Source: Variovorax paradoxus B4 (lineage in GTDB: Bacteria > Pseudomonadota > Gammaproteobacteria > Burkholderiales > Burkholderiaceae_C). From it: 64,000 nt of DNA. The position numbers and the translations under genes were made by a program. Positions within the stretch are counted from its first letter, which is position 1. Every line of letters starts with the position of its first letter. The stretch is from NCBI RefSeq assembly GCF_000463015.1, contig NC_022247.1, positions 2,976,001-3,040,000 on the forward strand, read 5' to 3'. This document shows positions 45,230 to 54,800 of this stretch, one piece after another. The notes beneath the pieces are model-generated. The model was given only the letters and a program-made list of their open reading frames with translations. It made no database searches and had not been told where the DNA came from.

Positions 45230-47014
45230 ATGCAAGCATCCCCCGGCAGTGAGACCGCACGCCCTCCCCTGACACGCCGGCTGGCGCGACTCATGACCTG
45301 GTTCGGCGGCTCGCGCCACTGGTGGGCCGTCGGGCTCATCGGCGCCCTGCTGGCGGCCATCACAGAGCCCCTGATGGCGGCCCTGCTGAAGCCGCTGCTC
45401 GACCGCGGCTTCAACCGCGGACAACTGGCGCTGTGGATCGTGCCGGCCGCCGTGCTGCTGCTGTTCGCGGTGCGCGGCATTGCCCAGTTCATTTCCCAAT
45501 ATGCGCTCTCGCGCATCGCCAACGAAGGCATGCAGCGTCTGCGACGTGTGCTGTTCGAGCGCCTGCTGGCGGCCGAGCTGGCCCTGTTCTCGCGCCAGTC
45601 GGCTAGCGCGCTCTCGAACACCGTGGTGTACGAGGTGCAGACCGGCTCCATGCTGCTGGTGCAGGCCCTGCTCGGGCTTTCGCGCGACGGCTTCACGCTG
45701 ATTGCGCTGCTCGCCTACCTGGTCTACCTGAACTGGAAGCTCACGCTCATCGTCGCATTTCTGGTGCCGAGCATCTCGTGGATCATGAAGGTGTTCTCCA
45801 AGCGCCTGTACCGCCTGACGCAGCAGGGCCAGCAAGCCACCGACGAACTGGCCTACGTGGTGGAAGAAAACGTGCTCGCGCACCGCATGGTGCGGTTGCA
45901 TGGGGCCGAAGCGGCGCAGGGCGAGCGCTTCGAGCAACTGAGCCGGCGCCTGAACCGGCTGGCCGTGAAATCGACCATTGCGCAGGCAGCCACCACGCCG
46001 CTCACGCAGATGATGGCCGCGCTCGCGTTGTCGGTCGTGGTGATGATCGCGCTCTGGCAGAGCGGCGAACAGGGCCTGACCGTGGGCGGGTTCGTCGCCT
46101 ACATCACGGCCATGCTGATGCTGATCGCGCCGATCCGCCGGCTGGCAGACATGGCCGCGCCCATCACGCGCGGACTGGCAGCGCTCGAACGCGGACTGGT
46201 GCTGATCGACGACGTGGCACCGGAGCCGCAGGGCAGTTTCGCCATCGAACATGCGCAAGGCCGCATCGAGCTGCGCGGCGTCAAGGTCAGCTACCGCGGC
46301 GATGACGAAGCCCGCGCCCTCGACGGCGTGAACCTGACGATCGAGCCGGGCCAGGTGGTGGCCTTCGTCGGCCCTTCGGGCTCCGGCAAGACCACGCTGG
46401 TCAACCTGCTGCCACGCTTCGTGCTGCCGAGCGGCGGCCAGGTGCTGCTCGACGGGCACGACACCAGCGAATGGGAGCTCAAGAGCCTGCGCGCGCAGTT
46501 CGCGATGGTGAGCCAGGACGTGGTGATGCTCAACGACACGCTGGCCGCCAACGTGGCGCTGGGCGCCGGAATCGATCGCGAACGGGTCCAGCAATGCATC
46601 GCAGCCGCGAACCTGTCCTCGCACGTCGAGAGCCTGCCGCAGGGCATCGACACGGTGCTCGGCCACAACGCCACGCAACTTTCCGGCGGCCAGCGCCAGC
46701 GCCTGGCCATTGCGCGCGCGCTCTACAAGAACGCGCCCATCCTGCTGCTCGACGAGGCCACCTCGGCCCTCGACACCGAATCGGAGCGGCTGGTGCAGGA
46801 CGCCCTGCAGCGCCTGATGCAGAACCGCACCACGCTGATCGTCGCGCACCGGTTGTCGACCATCCAGCATGCCGACCGCATCATCGTGATGGAGCAAGGC
46901 CGAATCGCCGAGCAAGGCAGCCACGAGCAGCTGATGGCGCTGGACGGGCTCTATGCCCGGCTGCAGACGCTGGCGGTGCGCAGCGCGACGCCAGGCCAGG
47001 ACCCGACGCTCTGA
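45230..47014 (+). CDS. msbA: Lipid A export permease/ATP-binding protein MsbA
   Basis: A homodimeric ABC exporter, 594 aa, that flips lipid A-core across the inner membrane. It has six membrane segments (about residues 30-310) and a nucleotide-binding domain (345-590) with Walker A GPSGSGKTT, signature LSGGQRQRL, Walker B ILLLDEATSALD and HRLSTIQHADRI. The start at 45230 has no clear ribosome site. It is convergent with rng, seven bases apart. A general MsbA-like lipid exporter is the alternative, but length and motif spacing fit MsbA. Confidence 0.9.
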   Translation: MQASPGSETARPPLTRRLARLMTWFGGSRHWWAVGLIGALLAAITEPLMAALLKPLLDRGFNRGQLALWIVPAAVLLLFAVRGIAQFISQYALSRIANEGMQRLRRVLFERLLAAELALFSRQSASALSNTVVYEVQTGSMLLVQALLGLSRDGFTLIALLAYLVYLNWKLTLIVAFLVPSISWIMKVFSKRLYRLTQQGQQATDELAYVVEENVLAHRMVRLHGAEAAQGERFEQLSRRLNRLAVKSTIAQAATTPLTQMMAALALSVVVMIALWQSGEQGLTVGGFVAYITAMLMLIAPIRRLADMAAPITRGLAALERGLVLIDDVAPEPQGSFAIEHAQGRIELRGVKVSYRGDDEARALDGVNLTIEPGQVVAFVGPSGSGKTTLVNLLPRFVLPSGGQVLLDGHDTSEWELKSLRAQFAMVSQDVVMLNDTLAANVALGAGIDRERVQQCIAAANLSSHVESLPQGIDTVLGHNATQLSGGQRQRLAIARALYKNAPILLLDEATSALDTESERLVQDALQRLMQNRTTLIVAHRLSTIQHADRIIVMEQGRIAEQGSHEQLMALDGLYARLQTLAVRSATPGQDPTL

Positions 47015-47021
47015 CGAGCCT

Positions 47022-48548
47022 TCAGAGCAGCACGATGTCGTACTGGCCCTGCCCGATGGCGGGCTCGGACTGCAAGGAAATCGGCTTGCCGATGAAGTCG
47101 CTCAGCCCCGCCAGATGCTGGCTTTCCTCGTCGAGGAACAGCTCGATCACCTGGGGCGACGACACGATGCGGAACTCGCGCGGCGTGAACTGCCGCGCCT
47201 CGCGCAATATCTCGCGCATGGCGTCGTAGGCCACGCTGCGCGCCGTCTTCACGATACCCTGCCCGCCGCAGGCCGCGCAGGGCTCGCACAGCATGTGGGC
47301 CAGCGATTCGCGCGTGCGCTTGCGTGTCATCTCGACCAGGCCGAGCTGCGAGAAGCCGCCCGCCGTGGTCTTGACGCGGTCGCGCGCGAGCTGCTTGCGG
47401 AACTCGGCCAGCACCTGCTCGCGGTGGTCGTCGCGGCCCATGTCGATGAAGTCGACGATGATGATGCCGCCCAGGTTGCGCAGCCGCAGCTGGCGCGCAA
47501 TGGCCTGCGCGGCTTCCAGGTTGGTCTTGAAGATGGTGTCGTCGAAATTGCGCGCGCCCACGAAACCGCCGGTGTTCACGTCCACCGTGGTGAGCGCCTC
47601 GGTCTGGTCGACCACGAGATAGCCGCCCGACTTGAGTTCGACGCGCCGGCCCAGCGCCTTGGCGATTTCCTCGTCGACCGAATACAGGTCGAAGATCGGC
47701 CGCTCGCCCTTGTAGTGCTGCAGCTTGCCGGCCGCCTGCGGCATGTATTCGAGCCCGAACTTGAGCAGCACCTCGAACTGCTCGCGCGAATCGATGCGGA
47801 TGGTCTGCGTGTCTTCGCTGGTCATGTCGCGCAGCACGCGCTGCAGCAGGCTCAGGTCCTGGTGCAGCAGCGACATCGGCGGCATCCTGCTCGACGCCTC
47901 GCGAATGCGCGACCAGGTCTTGCGCAGATAGGCGATGTCCTCGGCCAGCTCGGCGTCGGACGAATCCTCGCCATTGGTCCGCAGGATGAAGCCGCCCGTG
48001 TTGGCAGGCACCACGCCGCCGCTGTCGGCCGCCGCGGCGGCCTCGATCAGCGCGAGCATGCGCGCACGCAAGGACTCGCGCTGGTCCGAAGGGATCTTCT
48101 GCGAAACGCCGATGTGGTTGTCCTGCGGCAGGAACACCAGCAGGCGGCCGGCAATGCTGATCTGTGTCGACAGCCGCGCACCCTTGGTGCCGATCGGGTC
48201 CTTGATCACCTGCACCAGCAGCGACTGGCCTTCGAACACCTGCTTCTCGATGGGCACCATCGGCCCGCCGTTGCGGTGGTCGCGCTCGGGGGCCGGCGCA
48301 CTGGGCCGGGAGCCTGGCGTGAACGGCGCCACGATGTCGGCCACATGCAGGAAGGCCGTGCGCTCGAGGCCGACGTCGATGAAGGCCGACTGCATGCCCG
48401 GCAGCACGCGCGAAACCTTGCCAAGATAGATGTTGCCGACCAGTCCGCGCTCCAGCGTGCGTTCGACGTGCAGCTCTTGCACCGCGCCGTGCTCGACCAG
48501 CGCCACACGGGTCTCCTGCGGGGACCAGTTGATCAGGATGTCTTGCAT
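47022..48548 (-). CDS. rng: Ribonuclease G
   Basis: An endoribonuclease of the RNase E/G family, 508 aa, which matures 16S rRNA 5' ends and takes part in mRNA turnover. The N-terminal S1 domain (about 37-125) has a Pro/Arg-rich insert near residues 77-97. The catalytic DVNTGGFVG holds the Mg-binding Asp, with the second Asp in IIIVDFIDM. The zinc-link Cys pair is in CEPCAACGG. It starts MQDILINWSPQETRVA seven bases after maf, so it ends the purD-to-rng operon. Confidence 0.95.
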   Translation of the reverse strand: MQDILINWSPQETRVALVEHGAVQELHVERTLERGLVGNIYLGKVSRVLPGMQSAFIDVGLERTAFLHVADIVAPFTPGSRPSAPAPERDHRNGGPMVPIEKQVFEGQSLLVQVIKDPIGTKGARLSTQISIAGRLLVFLPQDNHIGVSQKIPSDQRESLRARMLALIEAAAAADSGGVVPANTGGFILRTNGEDSSDAELAEDIAYLRKTWSRIREASSRMPPMSLLHQDLSLLQRVLRDMTSEDTQTIRIDSREQFEVLLKFGLEYMPQAAGKLQHYKGERPIFDLYSVDEEIAKALGRRVELKSGGYLVVDQTEALTTVDVNTGGFVGARNFDDTIFKTNLEAAQAIARQLRLRNLGGIIIVDFIDMGRDDHREQVLAEFRKQLARDRVKTTAGGFSQLGLVEMTRKRTRESLAHMLCEPCAACGGQGIVKTARSVAYDAMREILREARQFTPREFRIVSSPQVIELFLDEESQHLAGLSDFIGKPISLQSEPAIGQGQYDIVLL

Positions 48549-48555
48549 GGAATTC

Positions 48556-49161
48556 TCAGGTATTGAAACCGGCGCTGCGAAGAAGCTGCGCGGTCTCGAA
48601 CATCGGGAGTCCCATGATGCCCGAATAGGACCCGCTGATGTGTTCGATGTACGCAGCCGCCGCGCCTTGGATCGCATAGGCGCCGGCCTTGCCGAGCGGC
48701 TCGCCGCTGGCGGCATAGCGCGCCATCTGCTTTCTGGTCATGGTTGCGAAACGCACGCGCGACACGCTGAGCGCCGCATGGCGGCGGCGGCCATGCTGCA
48801 GCGCCACGGCCGTCAGCACGCGATGCGTGGTGCCGGACAGGAGCGCGAGCATGCGCTCGGCATCGCGGACGTCCTCGGGCTTGCCGAGGATGGTGCGGCC
48901 GAGGGCCACCGTGGTGTCGGCGCAGAGCACCGGCGCATCGGCGAGTCCGAGGCGCTTGCGCCGCGCGACTGCCGCATCGAGCTTCAGGTCCGTCACGCGC
49001 TGCACGTAGGCCGTCGGCGACTCGTGGGGCAGCACCGCTTCGAGCGATTCGGCATCTTCATCGGCACCGGCCAGCAGCAGTTCGTGGCGAATGCCGAACT
49101 GGCCGAGCAGTTGGGCACGCCGTGGGCTCTGCGATGCAAGGTAGATGAAGTCGGCGGTCAT
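48556..49161 (-). CDS. maf: Maf-family nucleoside triphosphate pyrophosphatase
   Basis: A house-cleaning nucleotide pyrophosphatase, 201 aa, that hydrolyses non-canonical or dTTP/UTP-type nucleotides. Typical residues are [12 protein letters not shown] (residues 6-17), [11 protein letters not shown] and [10 protein letters not shown]. The Q in AIQG and the sequence around it place it in the YhdE/YceF set; the precise nucleotide is unknown. ATG 49161 overlaps the rlmH stop (ATGA), and 12 upstream codons in frame are not needed. Confidence 0.92.
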   Translation of the reverse strand: MTADFIYLASQSPRRAQLLGQFGIRHELLLAGADEDAESLEAVLPHESPTAYVQRVTDLKLDAAVARRKRLGLADAPVLCADTTVALGRTILGKPEDVRDAERMLALLSGTTHRVLTAVALQHGRRRHAALSVSRVRFATMTRKQMARYAASGEPLGKAGAYAIQGAAAAYIEHISGSYSGIMGLPMFETAQLLRSAGFNT

Positions 49162-49625
49162 TCCCGGTGGTACGGATGGCCCGCGTTGACCGACCATGCC
49201 CGGTACAGCTGTTCCACAAGGAGCACGCGCGCCATCGCATGGGGCAGGGTCAGGTCGGACAGGCGGATGCGTTCATGGGCCGCGGCCTTGAAGGCGGGGT
49301 CGAGACCATCGGGGCCGCCGATCACAAGGGCCACGTCGTCGCCCTCGCCTTGCCAGGCCTGCAGGCGCGCGGCCAGCGCCTTGGTGGTGAGCGCGGTGCC
49401 CCGCTCGTCGAGTACGACGATGCGCATGCCCTTGGCAATGGCACCCTCGATGCGTTCGCGTTCGGCCGCGTAGAGCGTCTCGAGCGACTTGGAGCCGCGG
49501 GGTTCGGTCTTGACGGCGCGCAGCTCAAGCTTGAGCTCGGGCGGGAAGCGCTTGGCGTAGTCGTCCCAGGCAGTCTGCGCCCAGTCGGGCATGCGCTGCC
49601 CGACGGCGACCACCAGCAGTTTCAT
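49158..49625 (-). CDS. rlmH: 23S rRNA pseudouridine-1915 N3-methyltransferase
   Basis: A SPOUT methyltransferase of 155 aa, the normal length, which modifies pseudouridine 1915 in helix 69 of assembled 70S ribosomes. The SAM-binding knot contains [11 protein letters not shown] and the C-terminal [21 protein letters not shown] is nearly invariant in the family. It overlaps rsfS by four bases at its start and maf by four at its end. Confidence 0.96.
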   Translation of the reverse strand: MKLLVVAVGQRMPDWAQTAWDDYAKRFPPELKLELRAVKTEPRGSKSLETLYAAERERIEGAIAKGMRIVVLDERGTALTTKALAARLQAWQGEGDDVALVIGGPDGLDPAFKAAAHERIRLSDLTLPHAMARVLLVEQLYRAWSVNAGHPYHRE

Positions 49626-50287
49626 GCGCGGCGGGCAGGCGCCTTCTTGGCAGGCGCCTTCTTTGCCGCAGGCTTCTTCGCGGCGGGCTTGCCGACGACC
49701 TTGACCGGCACGCGCGCGGTCGTGGTCTTTCTGGCCGGCGCCTTCTTGGCGGCGGTTTTCTTTGCCGGGCTCCGGCTGGCCTTCTCGGCCTTGGCTTCCT
49801 GCTCGGCCGCGCGGATGGCGGTCTTGGCCGCGCTTGCACGGCGCAGGTTGGGCATCTTGGCCGCAACCGGCTTCTTCTCTTCGATCACCTTGGCGGCGGT
49901 TGCAAGAGCTGGCTTGGTACCGCCGAGCTTGGCGCGCACCGGCTTGTCGCCCCAGATCTCCTCGAGGTGGTAGTACTGGCGGATGGCGGGCTGCATGATG
50001 TGCGCGACGGCTGCGCCGCAGTCCACGATGATCCACTCGCCGTTGTCCTCGCCCTCGATGCGCGGCTTGCCGAAACCGGCCTCGCGCACAGCATCGCGCA
50101 CGCTGGCGGCCAGCGCCTTGGTCTGCCGGTTGGAGGTGCCCGAGGCCACGATCACGCGTTCGAACAGCGGTGAGAGATGCTCGGTGTCGAAAACCTGGAT
50201 GTCCTGCGCCTTGACGTCTTCGAGGCCATCGATGATGGCTCGCTGGAGTTTCTGGGTGTCTTTCTTGGCGGCGGCTTCAGTGGTCAT
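49622..50287 (-). CDS. rsfS: Ribosomal silencing factor RsfS with long histone-H1-like tail
   Basis: RsfS binds L14 of the large subunit and blocks 70S joining in starvation. The core domain (about residues 10-118) contains [28 protein letters not shown] and [11 protein letters not shown]. The usual length is about 105-130 aa, but this one is 221: residues 119-221 form a basic, low-complexity tail that ends in Lys/Ala/Pro repeats (for example [23 protein letters not shown]) resembling bacterial histone-H1-like proteins. The tail overlaps the rlmH start by only four bases and continues the same frame, so it is real coding sequence unless a frameshift lies within it. Confidence 0.93.
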   Translation of the reverse strand: MTTEAAAKKDTQKLQRAIIDGLEDVKAQDIQVFDTEHLSPLFERVIVASGTSNRQTKALAASVRDAVREAGFGKPRIEGEDNGEWIIVDCGAAVAHIMQPAIRQYYHLEEIWGDKPVRAKLGGTKPALATAAKVIEEKKPVAAKMPNLRRASAAKTAIRAAEQEAKAEKASRSPAKKTAAKKAPARKTTTARVPVKVVGKPAAKKPAAKKAPAKKAPARRA

Positions 50288-50916
50288 CAGGCAGGGCGGT
50301 AAAGGTGGTGTTGGTCAATATAGCGTGCAACGGCCGGCGGAACCAGCGAGGAAATGTTCTCGCCAAGCGCCGCGCGCCGCCGTATGTCGGTGGCGCTGGT
50401 ATCCATGGCCGGCAATTCGAGCGCCTCGAAACGCGCGCCAACCGGGAGGCCGGGCAGCATCTTCGGATCAAAACGAGCAGTGTCGCCCGTCGATAATGCG
50501 CGATACGCTACAGAAACAATAGCAATGCCGAGTATAGCCTGCCAGCCGTGCCATGTCGGCAACGCGCTGGCCTGGTCGGCGCCCATGATCAGGACGAGCT
50601 GCGCTCCGGGCTGCTCCTGCTGCAATTCATGCAGGGTGTCGAGCGTGTAGGTGGGGCCGTCTCGCAGCACTTCGCGGCCGTCGATGACGACAGTGCCTTT
50701 CAATCCACCAAAAGCCAGGCGCGTCATCGCCAAGCGATCTTCCTTCGGCGTCAGCGCGCGGCTCTTGTGCCAGGCCTGCCCCGTGGGAATGACGTGCAGC
50801 TCGGCCAGGTCGAGTTGCGCCAGTGCTGCCTCGGCCAGCGCGACGTGGGCGTTGTGCGGCGGATCGAAAGCGCCCCCGAAGACACCGATGCGCGGGGCCT
50901 TGCCGATGGGGTTCAC
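50287..50916 (-). CDS. nadD: Nicotinate-nucleotide adenylyltransferase
   Basis: Makes deamido-NAD from nicotinate mononucleotide and ATP. It is 209 aa, with the nucleotidyltransferase motif [14 protein letters not shown] near residue 10 and the second signature [20 protein letters not shown] near the C-terminus. GTG 50916 overlaps the hemF stop (GTGA), and its own stop shares a base with the rsfS ATG. nadD next to rsfS is a very common pairing. Confidence 0.95.
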   Translation of the reverse strand: MNPIGKAPRIGVFGGAFDPPHNAHVALAEAALAQLDLAELHVIPTGQAWHKSRALTPKEDRLAMTRLAFGGLKGTVVIDGREVLRDGPTYTLDTLHELQQEQPGAQLVLIMGADQASALPTWHGWQAILGIAIVSVAYRALSTGDTARFDPKMLPGLPVGARFEALELPAMDTSATDIRRRAALGENISSLVPPAVARYIDQHHLYRPA

Positions 50917-51830
50917 AACCAGTCGCGCCGCACGATGAAGTCGCTGTACAGCGTGGCCTCTGGGCTGCCCGGCTCCGGCTGCTGGCGGTAAGCCCAGCTT
51001 GCCAGCGGCGGCATCGACAGCAGGATCGATTCGGTGCGCCCGCCCGACTGCAGGCCGAAATGGGTGCCACGGTCCCACACGAGGTTGAACTCCACATAGC
51101 GCCCGCGCCGGTAGAGCTGGAAATTGCGCTCGCGCTCGCCGTAATGCATGTCGCGGCGTCGCTCGACCAGCGGCAGGTAGGCCGGCAGGAAGGCATTGCC
51201 CACCGAGCGCAGCATTGCAAAGCCGTTCTCGAATCCGCCCTCGGCGAAGTCGTCGAAGAAGATGCCGCCGATGCCGCGCTGCTCGTTGCGGTGCTTGAGA
51301 AAGAAATACTCGTCGCACCAGGTCTTGAAGCGCGGGTATTTGTCGTCGCCGAAAGCGGACAGTGCGTCGCGGCACACGGTGTGAAAGTGAACCGCATCCC
51401 CCTCGAAGCCATAGCAAGGCGTGAGGTCCATGCCGCCGCCGAACCAGCACACCGGATCCTTGCCCTCGGGCAGCGCAGCCAGCATGCGCACGTTCATGTG
51501 GACGATCGGCACATAGGGATTGCGCGGATGGAACACCAGTGAAACGCCCATGGCCTCGAAAGGCGCACCGGCGAGCTCGGGCCTGTTTTGCGTGGCCGAA
51601 GGCGGCAGCCTGGGCCCGCGCACCTGCGAGAACCCGCAGCCTGCGCGTTCGAACAACGCCCCTCCCTCCAGGATGCAGGTGAGTCCGCTGCCCTGCAGCG
51701 CCTCTCCGGGCTCCTTTTGCCAGGCGTCGCGCACGCAGGCCCCGCCATCGGCCGCCTCGACGGCCGCGACGATGTCCTGCTGCAGCTCGCGCAGGTAGTC
51801 GCCGACCGCTGCCGGGTTGGTCTGTTGCAT
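50913..51830 (-). CDS. hemF: Oxygen-dependent coproporphyrinogen III oxidase
   Basis: Oxidatively decarboxylates coproporphyrinogen III to protoporphyrinogen IX in heme synthesis, using O2. It is 305 aa; conserved stretches include [28 protein letters not shown] and [20 protein letters not shown]. The upstream open frame is antisense to nothing and lies inside purD, so ATG 51830 is used; it shares a base with the purD stop. Confidence 0.96.
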   Translation of the reverse strand: MQQTNPAAVGDYLRELQQDIVAAVEAADGGACVRDAWQKEPGEALQGSGLTCILEGGALFERAGCGFSQVRGPRLPPSATQNRPELAGAPFEAMGVSLVFHPRNPYVPIVHMNVRMLAALPEGKDPVCWFGGGMDLTPCYGFEGDAVHFHTVCRDALSAFGDDKYPRFKTWCDEYFFLKHRNEQRGIGGIFFDDFAEGGFENGFAMLRSVGNAFLPAYLPLVERRRDMHYGERERNFQLYRRGRYVEFNLVWDRGTHFGLQSGGRTESILLSMPPLASWAYRQQPEPGSPEATLYSDFIVRRDWL

Positions 51831-53128
51831 CAGGCGTGCGGGTTGTTGCGCGCGTGGACCGCGCGGTGTCCGATGTCCTTGCGGTATTGCGCACCGTCGA
51901 AGCTGATGCGCGCGGCGACTTCGTAGGCCCGCTGCTGCGCGAGCTTCACGCTGTCGGCGAGCACGGTCACGCACAGCACGCGGCCGCCGCTGGTCTTGAG
52001 CTCGCCGCCCTGCTGGGTGGTGCTGGCATGGAACACCACGGCATCGGGCGCTTCGGCCGGAATGCCGGTGATGCGGTCGCCCTTGCGCGGCGAGAGCGGA
52101 TAGCCGTGCGCCGCCATCACCACGCCAAGCGCCACGCGCCGATCCCACTGCAGTTCGACCTGGTCGAGCGTGCCGTCGGTGGCGTGCCAGAACACTTCGA
52201 ACAGGTCGGACTTGAGCCGCATCATGATCGGCTGCGTTTCGGGGTCGCCCATGCGGCAGTTGAACTCGAGCGTCTTGGGGTGCCCCGACGCGTCGATCAT
52301 GAGGCCGGCGTACAGGAAGCCGGTGTACGGGATGCCATCCTTTTCCATGCCGCGGATGGTCGGCAGGATGATTTCGCGCATGGCACGCGCATGCACCTCG
52401 GCCGTGACCACGGGCGCGGGCGAGTAGGCACCCATGCCGCCGGTGTTGGGGCCTTCGTCGTTGTCGAGCAGGCGTTTGTGGTCCTGGCTGGTGGCCAGCG
52501 CGGTCACGTTCTTGCCGTCGCACAGCACGATGAAGCTGGCTTCCTCGCCCTGCAGGAATTCCTCGATGACCACGCGCGCGCCGCCGTCGTTGTGCGACAC
52601 ACCGAATTTGTTGTCGACCAGCATGAAGTCGACGGCCTCGTGCGCTTCCTGCGCGGTCATGGCCACCACCACGCCCTTGCCGGCGGCCAGGCCATCGGCC
52701 TTGACGACGATCGGCGCGCCCTTGGCGTCGATGTAGGCGTGGGCCGCGGCCGCATCGGTGAAGGCCTCGTACTCGGCCGTGGGTATCTTGTGGCGCTTCA
52801 TGAAGGCCTTGGAGAAGGCCTTGGAGCTCTCGAGCTGCGCGGCGGCCTGCGTGGGGCCGAAGATGCGCAGGCCGTGCGCGCGGAATTCGTCCACCACGCC
52901 CGCCGCCAGCGGCGCCTCGGGCCCGACGACGGTGAGCGCGATCTTTTCCTTGGCAGCCCACTCGCGCAGCGCGGCGGGCTCGGTGATGTCGATGCAGTCG
53001 TAGCGCTCGTCGCTCACGGTGCCGCCGTTGCCCGGCGCCACGTACACGCGGCTGACCCGGCTGGCCTGCGCCAGCCGCCACGCCAGTGCGTGTTCCCGGC
53101 CCCCTCCTCCAATTACCAGTACCTTCAT
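51830..53128 (-). CDS. purD: Phosphoribosylamine-glycine ligase
   Basis: Second step of purine synthesis: ligates glycine to phosphoribosylamine with ATP. It is 432 aa, with the N-terminal [15 protein letters not shown], an ATP-grasp core (about 105-320) and the [12 protein letters not shown] and GFLYAGLM signatures. It stands at the head of the tightly overlapping part of the operon, 38 bases after yebC. Confidence 0.96.
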   Translation of the reverse strand: MKVLVIGGGGREHALAWRLAQASRVSRVYVAPGNGGTVSDERYDCIDITEPAALREWAAKEKIALTVVGPEAPLAAGVVDEFRAHGLRIFGPTQAAAQLESSKAFSKAFMKRHKIPTAEYEAFTDAAAAHAYIDAKGAPIVVKADGLAAGKGVVVAMTAQEAHEAVDFMLVDNKFGVSHNDGGARVVIEEFLQGEEASFIVLCDGKNVTALATSQDHKRLLDNDEGPNTGGMGAYSPAPVVTAEVHARAMREIILPTIRGMEKDGIPYTGFLYAGLMIDASGHPKTLEFNCRMGDPETQPIMMRLKSDLFEVFWHATDGTLDQVELQWDRRVALGVVMAAHGYPLSPRKGDRITGIPAEAPDAVVFHASTTQQGGELKTSGGRVLCVTVLADSVKLAQQRAYEVAARISFDGAQYRKDIGHRAVHARNNPHA

Positions 53129-53166
53129 TCGTGGGCCTTCTTCATTCGCTGTGGATCAATAGTCAT

Positions 53167-53892
53167 TCATTCGGAAAGCGCGGCGTTGTGATAGACCTCC
53201 TGGACATCGTCCAGGTCTTCGAGCACATCGAGGAGCTTCTGCATCCTGGCCGCGTCTTCGCCGGCCAGTTCGATCGTGTTTTCGGCCCGCATGGTGACCT
53301 CGCCCACCTCGGGCTTGAGGCCGGCGGCTTCGAGCGCATTCTTGACGGCTTCGAAATCGCCGACGGCGGTGATCACCTCGATGGCGCCGTCGTCGTCGGT
53401 GACCACGTCTTCGGCGCCGGCTTCGAGCGCGGCTTCCATCACCTTGTCCTCATCGGTGCCGGGGGCAAAGATGATCTGGCCGCAGTGCTTGAACTGGAAG
53501 GCCACCGAGCCTTCGGTGCCCATGTTGCCGCCATGCTTGGAGAAAGCGTGGCGCACTTCGGCCACGGTGCGCACGCGGTTGTCGGTCATGGTGTCGACGA
53601 TGATCGCCGCGCCGCCGATGCCGTACCCTTCGTAACGAATTTCTTCGTAATTGACGCCTTCGAGGTTGCCGGTGGCCTTGTCGATGTTTCGCTTGACTGT
53701 GTCGATCGGCAGGTTGACCGCCTTGGCCTTCTCGACCGCCAGCCGCAGACGGGGGTTGGCGCTGAGGTCACCCCCGCCGGCACGGGCAGCCACAGTGATT
53801 TCACGAATGGCGCGGGTCCAGAGCTTGCCGCGCTTCTCGTCCTGGCGGCCCTTCCGGTGCTGAATATTTGCCCATTTGCTGTGTCCGGCCAT
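53167..53892 (-). CDS. yebC: YebC/PmpR-family regulatory or translation factor
   Basis: A 241-aa YebC protein starting [21 protein letters not shown], the family hallmark, with [14 protein letters not shown] in the middle. Proteins of the family were described as DNA-binding regulators and, more recently, as factors helping ribosomes at proline stretches; which applies here is open. It is the first gene of the operon leading into purD. Confidence 0.95.
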   Translation of the reverse strand: MAGHSKWANIQHRKGRQDEKRGKLWTRAIREITVAARAGGGDLSANPRLRLAVEKAKAVNLPIDTVKRNIDKATGNLEGVNYEEIRYEGYGIGGAAIIVDTMTDNRVRTVAEVRHAFSKHGGNMGTEGSVAFQFKHCGQIIFAPGTDEDKVMEAALEAGAEDVVTDDDGAIEVITAVGDFEAVKNALEAAGLKPEVGEVTMRAENTIELAGEDAARMQKLLDVLEDLDDVQEVYHNAALSE

Positions 53893-53997
53893 GGCTTTCT
53901 ATCTCGCTGTCTTGTGTTTTCAAAGCAAGCTCCGAGTTTACTGTCCGGCGCGCACAACGGCCGGCGCGGCAGCGCCGAAGCGGCAAGGTCTTTTGGT

Positions 53998-54003
53998 GAT
54001 AAT
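53998..54003 (+). promoter_or_regulatory. -10 box close to the methyltransferase start
   Basis: GATAAT ends six bases before ATG 54010, a distance that would give a leaderless transcript. It is in the 117-base gap divergent from yebC, which otherwise shows nothing clear. Confidence 0.4.
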
Positions 54004-54009
54004 CCTTCG

Positions 54010-54798
54010 ATGACGCCATCGCCTTCAGTCGGGCCCGGGAATCCGACCATCCTGCCGCCGCACACTCCATTGCCGCTGTATTACAAGAACGAGGCAGAGC
54101 ACCAGGCATTCCTGAGGCGCATCTTCGACAGCACCGCCGCCGACTACGACCGCATCGAAAGCGTGCTCGCCTTCGGCACCGGTCCGTCGTACCGCCGTGC
54201 CGCCCTGTCGCAGGCCGGGCTCGCGCCGGGCGCGCAGGTGCTCGACGTCGGCATCGGCACCGGGCTGGTCGCCCGCGAGGCGCTCAGGATCATCGGCCCC
54301 AAGGGCCGGCTGATCGGCGTCGATCCCAGCGTGGGAATGATGGAGCAGGTCGACCTGCCGGGCGTCGAGCTGGTCCAGGGGGTGGCGGAATCGCTGCCCC
54401 GGCCGGATGCCTGCTGCGATTTCGTGAGCATGGGATACGCCATGCGCCACATCAGCGACGTGGCGGCCGCGTTCGGCGAGTTCCACCGCGTGCTGCGCCC
54501 CGGCGGACGCCTGGTGGTGCTCGAAATCACCAAACCGAACGGCCGCATCGCCACGGCCCTGCTCAAGGCCTACATGCGCGCCGTGGTGCCGCTGATCGCG
54601 CGGGTGGTCGGCCGCCGCAGCAACACCTCGGAGTTGTGGCGCTATTACTGGGACACCATCGAGGCCTGCATTCCGCCCGAGCGCGTGCTGGAAGCATTGC
54701 GCGCCGCGGGCTTCACCGACGTGCACCGCCACGCGAGCCTCGGCGTGTTCTCCGAGTACATGGCGCGCAAGCCAGCAAACACCGTCGAGGCCGGCTGA
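54010..54798 (+). CDS. UbiE/COQ5-type SAM methyltransferase
   Basis: A class I methyltransferase of 262 aa. SAM motif I VLDVGIGTGLVAREA lies near residue 79, followed by IGVDPSVGMM and a post-motif region (YAMRHISDVAAAFGEFHRVL) like UbiE. It has a Pro-rich N-terminal extension (1-25). It is followed after two bases by the chorismatase gene, so it is probably in the same transcript and may methylate the aryl product or a quinone. It lacks a role that sequence alone can fix. Confidence 0.83.
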   Translation: MTPSPSVGPGNPTILPPHTPLPLYYKNEAEHQAFLRRIFDSTAADYDRIESVLAFGTGPSYRRAALSQAGLAPGAQVLDVGIGTGLVAREALRIIGPKGRLIGVDPSVGMMEQVDLPGVELVQGVAESLPRPDACCDFVSMGYAMRHISDVAAAFGEFHRVLRPGGRLVVLEITKPNGRIATALLKAYMRAVVPLIARVVGRRSNTSELWRYYWDTIEACIPPERVLEALRAAGFTDVHRHASLGVFSEYMARKPANTVEAG

Positions 54799-54800
54799 CC

